Source: Actinophytocola algeriensis (GTDB taxonomy: Bacteria; Actinomycetota; Actinomycetes; Mycobacteriales; Pseudonocardiaceae). From it: a DNA stretch of 62,552 bases. The stretch covers positions 594,221 through 656,772 of the forward strand of contig NZ_JACHJQ010000005.1 in the NCBI RefSeq assembly GCF_014203735.1, given 5' to 3'. Of the stretch, positions 16,553 through 24,733 are shown in pieces. The notes beneath the pieces were generated by a model, which saw only the letters and a program-made list of their open reading frames with translations, did no database searches and was not told the DNA's origin. How positions within the stretch are numbered: the first letter of the stretch is position 1; the number at the start of each line of letters is the position of its first letter. Made by a program: the position numbers and the translations under genes.

Positions 16553-17971
16553 GTGGAAGCGATCGAACCGCAGTTCGGCACCCTCACGCTGTTACTGATG
16601 GCGGCCGGCGCCGTAGCCGTGTTGTTGTTCCTGATCATGAAGGTGAAGCTGCACGCCTTCATCGCGCTGGTTCTGGTGAGCGTGCTGACGGCGATCGTCG
16701 TCGGGTTCGCGCCCGCCGACATCCCCGGCGTGTTGATGTTCGGGTTCGCCGACACGATCGGCTCGGTGGCGCTGCTGGTGGCGTTCGGCGTCATGCTCGG
16801 CCGGTTGCTGGAGGTGACCGGCGGCGCGCAGACACTCGCGGACACGCTCATCGGCCGGTTCGGCGAGAAACGCGCCCCGCTGGCGTTGGGTGTCGCGTCC
16901 CTGCTGTTCGGGTTCCCGATCTTCTTCGACGCCGGGCTCGTCATCTTCGTCCCGATCATCCTCACCGTGGCGCGGCGCTTCGGCGGGTCCGTGCTCTTCT
17001 ACGCGCTGCCTGCGGCGGGGGCGTTCGCCGCGATGCACGCGATCGTCCCGCCGCACCCCGGGCCTGTCGCCGCGGCGAACCTGATCGGCGCCAACGTCGG
17101 ACTCACGCTGCTCGTCGGCATTCCGATCGCGGTCGTGGCGTGGTATGTCGGCGTCATGCTGGTCAGCCGATTCCTCGGCGCCAGGGTCACCGTGTCGGTT
17201 CCGGACGTGATCTTCGGTGAGGTGGAGGACGGCCAGGACAGTGACGGCCAAAGTGGAAGCGACGGTGCGGACGCGCTCGCCCGGCGGACGCCGTCCTTTG
17301 GCACCGTCCTCACCTTGCTGCTCATCCCGCTGGTGCTGATCTCGTTCAACACCGTGCTCACGACGCTGGTGGACAGCGGCGTGCTCGCCGAGGGGCAGGC
17401 CTGGGTCGGGTTCCTGAGCTTGGTCGGCGTAACCCCCGTCGCCCTGATGATCACTGTCATCGCCGCGATCCTGGTCCTCGGCCGCCGCAACGCCTCAATG
17501 GCGACCGTCAGCAAGATCCTCGACCAGGCACTCGGCCCGGTGTGCGCGATCATCCTGATCACCGGCGCCGGCGGGATGTTCGGCGGTGTGCTCGAGCTCA
17601 GCGGCATCGGCGACGCACTGAGCGGGAGCCTGTCCGATCTCGGCATCTCCCTGATCCTGCAGGCGTTCATCATCGCGACCCTGCTCCGCGTCGCACAGGG
17701 CTCTGCCACCGTCGCGCTCACCACGACCGGCGGGCTGATCGCGGCAACGGTAGCCGACGCCGGCCTGAGCGACTTCAAGCTGACTCTGCTCGTGGTCGCC
17801 ATCGCGGCGGGCGCCACCGTGCTCTCGCACGTCAACGACTCCGGCTTCTGGCTGGTGAGCCGACTGTTCGGAATGGACGAGAAGACCACGCTGAAGACCT
17901 GGACGGTCATGGAGACGACGCTCGGCCTGTCCGCGTTCGTCATCGCCTCCGGCCTGTGGCTGGTCACCTGA
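16553..17971 (+). CDS. gntP: GntP-family gluconate:H+ symporter
   Basis: The 472-aa integral membrane protein has about 12-14 helices and the family segments FGFPIFFDAGLVIFVPI, PHPGPVAAANLIGANVG and ITGAGGMFGGVLELSGIGDA. It should import gluconate or a related sugar acid. GTG 16553 follows GGAG at about 6 bases; the longer open frame back to 16334 crosses the operator and is not coding. It forms a sugar-acid module with the convergent GntR regulator and the gluconokinase gene. Confidence 0.92.
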   Translation: MEAIEPQFGTLTLLLMAAGAVAVLLFLIMKVKLHAFIALVLVSVLTAIVVGFAPADIPGVLMFGFADTIGSVALLVAFGVMLGRLLEVTGGAQTLADTLIGRFGEKRAPLALGVASLLFGFPIFFDAGLVIFVPIILTVARRFGGSVLFYALPAAGAFAAMHAIVPPHPGPVAAANLIGANVGLTLLVGIPIAVVAWYVGVMLVSRFLGARVTVSVPDVIFGEVEDGQDSDGQSGSDGADALARRTPSFGTVLTLLLIPLVLISFNTVLTTLVDSGVLAEGQAWVGFLSLVGVTPVALMITVIAAILVLGRRNASMATVSKILDQALGPVCAIILITGAGGMFGGVLELSGIGDALSGSLSDLGISLILQAFIIATLLRVAQGSATVALTTTGGLIAATVADAGLSDFKLTLLVVAIAAGATVLSHVNDSGFWLVSRLFGMDEKTTLKTWTVMETTLGLSAFVIASGLWLVT

Positions 17972-17978
17972 TCCCGGT

Positions 17979-18022
17979 ATGGGTCAGGTGTCCGAGTCAC
18001 CCCGCCCGGACACCTGACCCAT
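17979..18022. terminator. Bidirectional terminator between gntP and gntR
   Basis: Arms ATGGGTCAGGTGTCCG (17979-17994) and CGGACACCTGACCCAT (18007-18022) pair perfectly over 16 bp with a 12-base loop. The stem lies just after gntP and includes the last codons and stop of the convergent regulator gene, so it can serve both transcripts. Confidence 0.8.
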
Positions 18023-18691
18023 CTCGTTGGTCACCTCGACACAGATCGCCGTCATCGCGGCCCTGGCGACCTCCGACTCGCCGCCGGCGACCGCCTCGGC
18101 CACCACGAGGTGCAACCGGCGGGCCTCTGCCTTGGGCCGGGCCGGCATCAGATGGTGGCGCGTACGCCCGCGCAAGACCTCCTCCACGACATCGGCGAGA
18201 CCGGCGAACATGGCGTTGCCCGACGCATCCAGCAGCAGCCTGTGGTAGGCGATGTCGTGCTCAAGGAACGTCGTGAGGTCACCCGCCGCACCGGCCGCCT
18301 CCATCTCCGCGCCGAGCTCGACGATCCGGTCCCGCTGCCGATCGACAGCGTGCCGCGCGGCGAGCGCGGCGGCCGGGGGCTCGATCGCACTACGCAGCTG
18401 CGAGAGCTGGTGCAGCTGCGTACCGCGCTCCGGCCCGGCCAACCGCCACCTGATCACCGCGCGGTCGTAGTTGTCCCACTGGTCCTTCGACAGCACCGTG
18501 ACCCCGGTGCGCCGGCGGCTCGCGACCAACCGCATGGAGGCGAGCACCTGGACCACCTCCCTGGCTACGGTGCGCGACACGTTGAACTCCTGCTGCACCC
18601 ACTCCAGGTTCACCGTCGATCCCGGTGTGAGGGAGCCGGAGATGATGAGCGGCCCGAGCTTGGCGAGGACCTCCTCGTGCAGCGTCGCCAT
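17984..18691 (-). CDS. GntR-family regulator with FCD domain (gluconate locus)
   Basis: This 235-aa protein has a winged helix-turn-helix (about residues 1-70, with FNVSRTVAREVVQVLASMRL) and a C-terminal all-helical FCD ligand domain with conserved residues in HDIAYHRLLLDASGN. It probably represses gntP and gntK and is released by gluconate or its phosphate. The start region reads TAGGCT-GAGGAAC-ATG, which could be either a leaderless promoter or a weak ribosome site. It is convergent with gntP and divergent from gntK. Confidence 0.9.
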   Translation of the reverse strand: MATLHEEVLAKLGPLIISGSLTPGSTVNLEWVQQEFNVSRTVAREVVQVLASMRLVASRRRTGVTVLSKDQWDNYDRAVIRWRLAGPERGTQLHQLSQLRSAIEPPAAALAARHAVDRQRDRIVELGAEMEAAGAAGDLTTFLEHDIAYHRLLLDASGNAMFAGLADVVEEVLRGRTRHHLMPARPKAEARRLHLVVAEAVAGGESEVARAAMTAICVEVTNEMGQVSGRGDSDT

Positions 18692-18723
18692 GTTCCTCAG
18701 CCTACCGACGGACGGAGCACCCC

Positions 18724-19260
18724 GTGACCACCAGTTTCCATGTCGTCGTGATGGGCGTCGCCGGTTCGGGCAAGAGCACTGTCGCCCACCACCTCGCCGA
18801 GGAGTTCGGGCTGCGGATCGCCGAGGCCGACGAGTTCCACCCCCCGGCGAACATCGCGAAGATGTCCAGCGGCGAGCCGCTGACCGACGACGACCGCTGG
18901 CCCTGGCTCGAGGAACTCGCGCGGTGGATGGCCGACCGGCTGGCCGAGGCGACGTCCACGGTCCTCGCCTGCTCGGCCCTCAGACGGTCCTACCGCGACG
19001 TGCTCCGCCGCCCGGTGCCGGACACCTTCTTCCTTCACCTGCACGGCGGCAAGGACCTCCTGTACCGGCGGATGCGACGGCGCGACCACTTCATGCCGCC
19101 CGCGTTGCTCCGCTCGCAGTTCGAGACCCTGGAGCCGCTCGACCCGGACGAGCACGGCGCCGCGCTCGACGTCGCGCCGGCCGCCGACGAACTGCTCCGG
19201 CAGGCGGTGCGCCTCGTCCGGCCACTCGTCCCCGCCCGACGGGACACACCGCGGAGCTGA
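18724..19260 (+). CDS. gntK: Gluconokinase
   Basis: The enzyme phosphorylates gluconate to 6-phosphogluconate, which enters the pentose phosphate pathway. The 178-aa P-loop kinase has MGVAGSGKST at about residues 10-19, the ADEFHPPANIAKMSSGEPLT substrate segment and LACSALRRSYRD, all standard for GntK. GTG 18724 starts 32 bases from the divergent regulator, with GGAG upstream. I did not find a second copy of the gntP palindrome in this short gap. Confidence 0.93.
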   Translation: MTTSFHVVVMGVAGSGKSTVAHHLAEEFGLRIAEADEFHPPANIAKMSSGEPLTDDDRWPWLEELARWMADRLAEATSTVLACSALRRSYRDVLRRPVPDTFFLHLHGGKDLLYRRMRRRDHFMPPALLRSQFETLEPLDPDEHGAALDVAPAADELLRQAVRLVRPLVPARRDTPRS

Positions 19261-19263
19261 ACA

Positions 19264-19560
19264 GCCCGGAGCTTCCAGTAGGGATCATTCCGTAGTAGTC
19301 GTAGAGCCCGGCGACGACGTCACGTCGGATCACCAGGTCGGGGTCGTAGCCCGGACCTCCGGCCACGTGCTCGCGATCCTTGTCGATGTGCACCGCGTCG
19401 TCGACGCTCGACACCGCGTCCACCGGGATGAGCACTTTCTGCTTGCCCATGCCGAGAAACCCGCCGGAGCCGATCTGCAGCAGACGGACCCGGTGCTCCT
19501 CTTCATCGATGACCAGTTGGATGTGTTTGACGCCGAGCTTGAGCGAATTTTCATTGCTGG
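19264..19560 (-). pseudogene. PRC-barrel protein fragment
   Basis: The minus strand encodes LKLGVKHIQLVIDEEEHRVR, GSGGFLGMGKQKVLIPVDAV and REHVAGGPGYDP, then a tail with YDYYGMIP, the typical sequence of a PRC-barrel domain protein. The N-terminus before the barrel is missing. The frame runs on into the antisense of gntK without a natural end, so both ends appear truncated. Confidence 0.55.
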
Positions 19561-19589
19561 GTGGCAGTTCGCTGGGCACAGCTGCGAGG

Positions 19590-20429
19590 CACGTGCTGCT
19601 GGCGATTTACTACACCGTCGACGTTGGACGCGAGCGGGTGATCGTTGTGAGGGGGCGCGATGAAGTGCTCTACGCCACCACGACGTCTGCGCACTTCGGG
19701 GATCGCGGATCGTCTCGGCGCCACGTGGGAACACGCACTCGTTCGTCTGCCCCTACCACCGATGGGTGTACGGCTCGACGGGTGGCTACGCGCTGCACGG
19801 CAGATGGGTCCGTGCTTCCCCACTGAGCAATACCGGCTCACCCCGGTCGCGGTTCGCGAAGTCGCTGGCCTGGTATTCATCTGCCTGGCCGCCGACCCGC
19901 CGCCGTGCGAGCCCTTCGCCCAAGCCCTCGTCCCGCAACTGCGCCCGCACGGACTGGCCAACGCACGAATCGCCGCACGTGACCGGTACCGGGTGGCAGC
20001 CAACTGGAAACGGTGGTGGAGAACAGTCGCGAGTGCTATCACTGCGAAAACCATCCCGAGTTTCTGCGGTCGAACTTCGAGCTCGGAATGTACGGGTACC
20101 GGATCGCGCGGGTCCCGCTGCGCGAGGGCTACGTCACCGAGACCCTTGACGGATGCACGGTAGGCCCGATGATGGGCACCCTGACCGGCACTGACACCGG
20201 CTCCCTGCGCGTGATCGCGCTACCCACCCTCTTGTTGGCCCACGCTAACTGCGACTACGCCATGACCACCGCGATCACTCCCGGTCGACGTGGGCACACC
20301 GATGTCGAGGTGACCTTCCTGGATCGGCCTGGACCGCTCTCTCCGCTGGTGGAGGGACCATTGATGGCGTTTCACGAGTGGTACATGGCCCAGCTGGGGA
20401 CCAGGGCCAGCGTCCGGAGCGACGAATGA
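19590..20429 (+). pseudogene. Frameshifted Rieske oxygenase alpha subunit
   Basis: Successive frames carry TVDVGRERVIVVRGRDEVLY, a Rieske block HHDVCALRGS with FVCPYHRWVYG, ANWKR, and then VVENSRECYHCENHPEF in a long C-terminal frame (20013-20429) ending ITPGRRGHTDVEVTFL and MAFHEWYMAQLG. This is the layout of ring-hydroxylating or choline/carnitine-type oxygenases. The first Rieske pair CXH reads CAL, so a cluster histidine is lost, and at least three frame changes occur. The gene is dead, but the C-terminal part decayed least. Confidence 0.8.
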
Positions 20430-20516
20430 CGATTCGTCGCAGCAGGTGCTTCATTACGTGCCAGATGTCGCGGGAACGCCACGTATGCGCAGAGCCTCAC
20501 GGGGTACGGAGATGAC

Positions 20517-20957
20517 GTGAACCGACTTGGTCAACTACTGCGAGTGACTATCCCCCCAGCGCTAGAACCACCACGTGCAGCGGTAGGCAACGGCTCGAGC
20601 CTCGGCGAGGCCACGGCGGGCGTGCTTATCTCCGTGCAGGCGTGGCCGCGCGGGTTCAGGGAAGAGTTGGTCAGCATTGTCGAGATGGATCGTCGAACCG
20701 TGGCCCTTGTACTCACCGAGGTGGACGCGCAAGCAGCCGACGCCGCCCGCGCGGCGCGAATCAGGACGCTGGCGGACGGGCTCCACAACGTGTTCGAGTC
20801 CGAGCACCGAGCGCTCAGGCGTCTGCTCCTGTGGGTTGCCGCGCGCCTGGCAGCTGGTCGGCCCTCCCCGGTCGACGGCTGCCGACTCAGCCATCGCTGC
20901 TTGCGCACGTCAGAGGCAGCGTGGCCGCTCCGGCACACGTCGGGATCGGTCCGGTGA
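20517..20957 (+). CDS. Hypothetical protein, possibly decayed at its C-terminus
   Basis: A 146-codon frame from GTG 20517 overlaps the next gene by GTGA. The middle, with FREELVSIVEMDRRTVALVL and LADGLHNVFESEHRALRRLL, looks protein-like. The last 35 residues look unlike a natural protein, and a shift to the neighbouring frame there reads better (SLLAHVRGSVAAPAHVGIG). No family recognised. Confidence 0.3.
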   Translation: MNRLGQLLRVTIPPALEPPRAAVGNGSSLGEATAGVLISVQAWPRGFREELVSIVEMDRRTVALVLTEVDAQAADAARAARIRTLADGLHNVFESEHRALRRLLLWVAARLAAGRPSPVDGCRLSHRCLRTSEAAWPLRHTSGSVR

Positions 20958-22189
20958 AGGATGGCGGACGGGGTCGGGCGGACTCACGTGACGACACAGG
21001 CGAACGTGGCTCCTCGGCTCATCCGTCGGCGGTCCTGCTCGCGGTCGCTGGATCGGCGGTCGTGGCCACCGCTTTCGGCATGGCTCGCTACGGCTACGGC
21101 CTGCTGCTGCCCGATATCCAGGACGATCTCGTTCTCACCCCGACCACGCTCGGGGCGATTGGAACGCTTGCGTACGCTGCCTATGTCCTCACGACGACCC
21201 TGGTCAGCCGGTGTGTCGTCCGTATCGGTCAACGGGGGACGGTGGTGGTCGGCGGACTGCTCGCAGCAGCAGGGACGGTCATCATCGCCATGGCTCATGA
21301 TCCCGTCCTCCTGGCTGTGGGCGTAGGGACCGCGGGCGCGAGCGCGGGCCTCGTACAACCTCCGTTCGCCGACGCCGTTGACCGGCTGCCCGCGACGATC
21401 CGCGCCCGCACGCTGGCGACGATCAGCTGTGGCACCGGATGGGGCGTGGCAGTCGCCGCCCCGATCGCCATCGCGGCAGGCGACGAGTGGCGAAGCGCCT
21501 ACCTCGGCTTCGCCGCCTGCGTCGCCATGAGCACGCTGTTCGCTGCATACGTCCTGTCGCCCCACCGTGCCGGCGATCGAACAGCGCACCCCTCGGCGCC
21601 GGACGCTCCGCCGGGCGGACGCCGTGTGTCACGACCTGGCAACGCTGCCACGCCCATGCTTGTTGGCGCCCTGCTCGTCGGGCTCGGCAGCGCCCCGTTC
21701 TGGACCTTCGCCGTCGACACCGTGCGCGACGCCGGCCTCGACCAGACAGCAGGACGCATGCTGCTCGGCGTGACCGGTGTCGCCAGTGTCCTGGCGATGG
21801 GCACCGCCGACGTGATCCGGCGGCTGGGGGCCACCCGGACGTTCGTACTCTGCGCGCTCCTGGAGGCAACGGGCAAAGCGACGATCGGACTGGCGCCGAG
21901 CCAGGTCGGAGTCGTACTGATCGCCGCGGCTGCGTTCGGCGCCGCCTACAGCATGCTCGTGAACGTCTCAGTCCTCTGGGGCACGCGGCTCTACCCCGAG
22001 CAACCCTCGGTCGGGTCGGCCAAGGCGGTCGGCGCCCAAGCCATAGGTCTCCTCTGCGGCCCGGTGCTCGGCGGTGTCATCGCCGACGCAATCGGCCTCA
22101 CCGCCACCCTCCTGAGCGGTGCTGCCGTCGTCCTCGTGGCCGCGTTCTTCGCGCCCCGCGGAGACGTCATCCAGAACGCCGCCCGATGA
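20954..22189 (+). CDS. MFS transporter (YbfB/YjiJ-like)
   Basis: The 411-aa protein has about 12 membrane helices. The first is GMARYGYGLLLPDIQDDL-like, typical of YbfB/YjiJ-type major facilitator proteins of unknown substrate. I chose GTG 20954; the upstream frame back to 20642 is not protein-like. It follows a dead Rieske oxygenase gene, so it may once have served the same catabolic pathway. Substrate not predictable. Confidence 0.75.
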   Translation: MKDGGRGRADSRDDTGERGSSAHPSAVLLAVAGSAVVATAFGMARYGYGLLLPDIQDDLVLTPTTLGAIGTLAYAAYVLTTTLVSRCVVRIGQRGTVVVGGLLAAAGTVIIAMAHDPVLLAVGVGTAGASAGLVQPPFADAVDRLPATIRARTLATISCGTGWGVAVAAPIAIAAGDEWRSAYLGFAACVAMSTLFAAYVLSPHRAGDRTAHPSAPDAPPGGRRVSRPGNAATPMLVGALLVGLGSAPFWTFAVDTVRDAGLDQTAGRMLLGVTGVASVLAMGTADVIRRLGATRTFVLCALLEATGKATIGLAPSQVGVVLIAAAAFGAAYSMLVNVSVLWGTRLYPEQPSVGSAKAVGAQAIGLLCGPVLGGVIADAIGLTATLLSGAAVVLVAAFFAPRGDVIQNAAR

Positions 22190-22270
22190 CACCGCCCCCG
22201 GTTCTTCCTTCACGGGGCGCTGCTCGCACCCGTCGACTCGGGGACGCTCAAGCACCATCTGTACCTGGTG

Positions 22271-22674
22271 TCAGGACATGACCGGGGACTGACCGAGTAC
22301 GGTGGTCCTGACCTCGTCGAGCGCGTCGCTCCAGAGGCGGTAGTACGCCATTTCTTCCCGGTTGCGCAGCCGCGGCTCAACCGTCGAACACGTTTCGCGG
22401 AACTCCGCTTCGGACACGGTCGACCTCATCCGTGACATGAGCACCTCGGACATGCCGGAGCCCACACCGAACTGGGCTTCGCGCCGCCACAGCAAAGCAT
22501 CTGGAAGCCAGCCGGAGAACGCCGAACGCACAGATACTTCTCGCATCCACCGAAATCCGGTCGGCGACGATGCGCTGGAGTTCCGCGTGGAGATCACCGT
22601 CACCGGTGAAGCGGTGGAGGTACTCATACCCGGCGAACACCACGACCTTCGTGTCCCGCTGGCCAGTTCGGCTA
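22271..22674 (-). pseudogene. Unknown gene, C-terminal part, split by the IS630 element
   Basis: Two minus-strand frames give TKVVVFAGYEYLHRFTGDGD, LHAELQRIVADR, then FRWMREVSVRSAFSGWLPDA and SEAEFRETCSTVEPRLRNRE to a stop at 22271. Two frameshifts are needed. Together with 23914-24007 it forms one gene: removing the IS630 and one TA joins VANYLLA to ELASG in frame. I do not recognise the family. Confidence 0.5.
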
Positions 22675-23913
22675 GTGCTCTGTCCATGAACGTTGGCCGG
22701 GTTTGATGACACGCCGGTCGGCGTTCGTGGTTGGTGGTCGTTGTGGCGTCAGGCTGTCCGGATGGCAGATCCAGTCCGAGTGCGGAGACTGACCGACCAC
22801 GAGGGTCAGCGGCTGCAGCAGATCGTCCGAAGAGGCACCGGCTCAGCAGTACGGCTGCGTCGGGCGATGGTGGTGCTTGCCTCGGCTGGTGGGAACACGT
22901 GCCGGCGATCGCGCGGCTGGTTCAGGGTGACGAGGACGCGGTCCGGGGTGTGATCCACCGGTTCAACGACACGGGCTTGGCCAGCCTGGACCCTCAGTGG
23001 GCGGGTGGCCGTCCCCGCCTGATCAGCCCTGAGGACGAAGCGTTCATCGTCGCGACGGCCACCACCCGACCCGAGAAGCTCGATCAGCCCTTCACCCGCT
23101 GGAGCCTGCGCAAACTCGCCACCTACCTCGCCAAGAACCCTTCCCGGGTGGTGCGGGTCGGGCGCGAACGACTTCGCCAGTTCCTGCACAAACACGAGGT
23201 CACGTTCCAGCGCACCAAGACCTGGAAGGAATCCAGCGACCCGGACCGGGAAGCCAAACTCGCTCGGATCGAGCACGTGACCACCAGGTTCCCGGACCGA
23301 GTGTTCGCCTTCGACGAGTTCGGGCCACTCACGATCCGACCTCATCTCGGAGCTGGGTGGGTTCGGAAGGGCCACCCGGACCGGTTACCGGCGAACTATC
23401 ACAAGCTGCATGGAGTCCGGCAGTTCCACGGCTGCTACTCCGTCGGCGACGACACCCTCTGGGGCGTGGTCCGCAGAAAGAAGTCAGCTGCGAACACCCT
23501 GACCGCGCTGAAATCGATCCGTGCTGCGCGTCCGGACGGGGCACCGATCTACATCATCCTGGACAACCTCTCCGCCCACCGCGGCCAAACGATCCGCACC
23601 TGGGCAGCCCGCAACAAGGTCGAACTGTGTTTCACCCCGACCTACTCATCCTGGGCCAACCCGATCGAAGCGCACTTCGGACCGCTACGCACCTTCGTGA
23701 TCGCCGGATCGAACTACCCCAACCACACCGTGGCGACCCGCGCACTGCACGAGCACCTGCGCTGGCGCAACGCCAACGCCCGACATCCAGACGTGCTCGC
23801 CGCACAACGACGCGAACGCGCCCGCATCCGCAGCGAAAAAGGCATCCGCTGGGGCAGACAGCTCCTCACCCAAGCCGCCTGACCAACCCGGCCAACCTAA
23901 CTGGACACCGCAC
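22675..23913 (+). mobile_element. IS630-family insertion sequence, 1239 bp, with TA duplication
   Basis: The element is flanked by TA (22673-22674 and 23914-23915), the family target. Its ends match as imperfect inverted repeats of about 33 bases: the left end begins GTGCTCTGTCCA and the right end, reversed, begins GTGCGGTGTCCA, and both continue to GTTGGCCGGGTT. It contains one transposase reading frame split by a frameshift. Intact ends and a clean TA duplication point to a fairly recent insertion. Confidence 0.88.
22762..23882 (+). pseudogene. IS630 transposase with a single frameshift
   Basis: The N-terminal helix-turn-helix part starts at ATG 22762 (MADPVRVRRLTDHEGQRLQQ) and runs to LASAGGN near 22890. 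The remainder continues in another frame from VPAIARLVQGDEDAVRGVIH to the C-terminus at 23882. The DDE catalytic part is complete: FAFDEFGPL, then ILDNLSAHR, then YSSWANPIEAHF. One missing base near 22890-22900 separates the parts. No slippery run is visible there, so an inactivating mutation is more likely than programmed shifting. Confidence 0.85.
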
Positions 23914-24007
23914 TAGCAGGTAGTTGGCGACCGAACTGTGGATGAGCGCGGGGTCGTGGTGCTCGACCGCCCGGATGACCTCGGGGACGACGGCCACGGC
24001 GGGTAGA
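23914..24007 (-). pseudogene. Unknown gene, N-proximal fragment to the right of the IS630 element
   Basis: The minus strand reads VAVVPEVIRAVEHHDPALIH then SSVANYLL up to the TA. It continues on the other side of the element as AELASG, so this and 22271-22674 were one gene. The true N-terminus is lost at the IS3-type remnant to the right. Confidence 0.5.
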
Positions 24008-24240
24008 TTACGTTGGGAGAACGTTCTCCCATGCGAAGTAGGCGGCAGCGCGTTTGAGGATCTCGTTCTTCATCTCTGGCTGCCGGTTCTTCTTCCGCAG
24101 CTCGGCGAGTTCCTTCTTCTCCGCGCTCGTCAACCGACCGCCGTCGTTGTCGTCGGTGTTGGCCTGGGCCGTCCAGTTCCGCAGGCAGGACTCGCTGATC
24201 CCATCGTTTCGCCAGGGCATCGGCATGACCCCGGCAATCG
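24008..24240 (-). pseudogene. IS3-family OrfA fragment
   Basis: The reading frame ends with LTSAEKKELAELRKKNRQPE, MKNEILKRAAAYFAWENVLP, the C-terminal half of an IS3-type OrfA, including the leucine-zipper region. Upstream, DALAKR and GISESCLRNW lie in different frames, so the N-terminal helix-turn-helix is frameshifted. No OrfB is present. Confidence 0.75.
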
Positions 24241-24252
24241 CTGGCGGACACA

Positions 24253-24705
24253 TCATTCGTCGCGGCACAGCCGTCGGATGGCTTCGGCGTGGTCGGGGTA
24301 CTCCGCAGCCAGGTCGTCCGCCTTTCCGAACTCGACGCAGTCGTCCGTGTACGGCGGCACGACCACGCACCCCATCAACGTCCACGCGCCGAGCGTTTCC
24401 GCCGCCTGCCACGTGCCCGGTGGCACGACCACCTGCGGCCGTTGTCCTGCCGCCAGGTCCACACCGAGCACGGCGGTGCGCGCGGATCCGTCGGGGGACA
24501 GCAACAGCATCCGCGTCGGTGCGCCCGCGTGGTAGGTGAAGATCTCGGTGCGGTCGAGCCGGTGCACGGCGGAGAACTCCGGTGCGGCGAGCAGGTAGTA
24601 GATCGCGGACACGGTGCCGGACCGCCAGCTCTGGGTGAACTGACCGCCTTCGATGGGCAGCGGTTCGAGACCGAGCAGCGAACTGATCTCCTGGGGCGTG
24701 GACAT
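24253..24705 (-). CDS. Cupin_5 (DUF985) family protein
   Basis: This 150-aa single-domain cupin has SSLLGLEPLPIEGGQFTQSW at its start, FTYHAGAPTRMLLLSPDG in the barrel, VPPGTWQAAETLGAWTLMGC and VVPPYTDDCVEFG. This pattern defines the cupin_5 family, whose activity is mostly unknown. The start may be ATG 24705 or, in frame, ATG 24717. It is divergent from the metallophosphoesterase gene by fewer than 30 bases. Confidence 0.82.
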   Translation of the reverse strand: MSTPQEISSLLGLEPLPIEGGQFTQSWRSGTVSAIYYLLAAPEFSAVHRLDRTEIFTYHAGAPTRMLLLSPDGSARTAVLGVDLAAGQRPQVVVPPGTWQAAETLGAWTLMGCVVVPPYTDDCVEFGKADDLAAEYPDHAEAIRRLCRDE

Positions 24706-24733
24706 ACCGACGATCATGCTCCACCCTGAACGA

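Noticed and set aside
20642-20953. N-terminal extension of the MFS transporter
   Set aside because: The added residues are Arg/Ala-rich and overlap another frame; no MFS protein of this type has such a leader.
22885-22905. Programmed frameshift site in the IS630 transposase
   Set aside because: No run of A or other slippery heptamer is visible at the junction; mutation is simpler.
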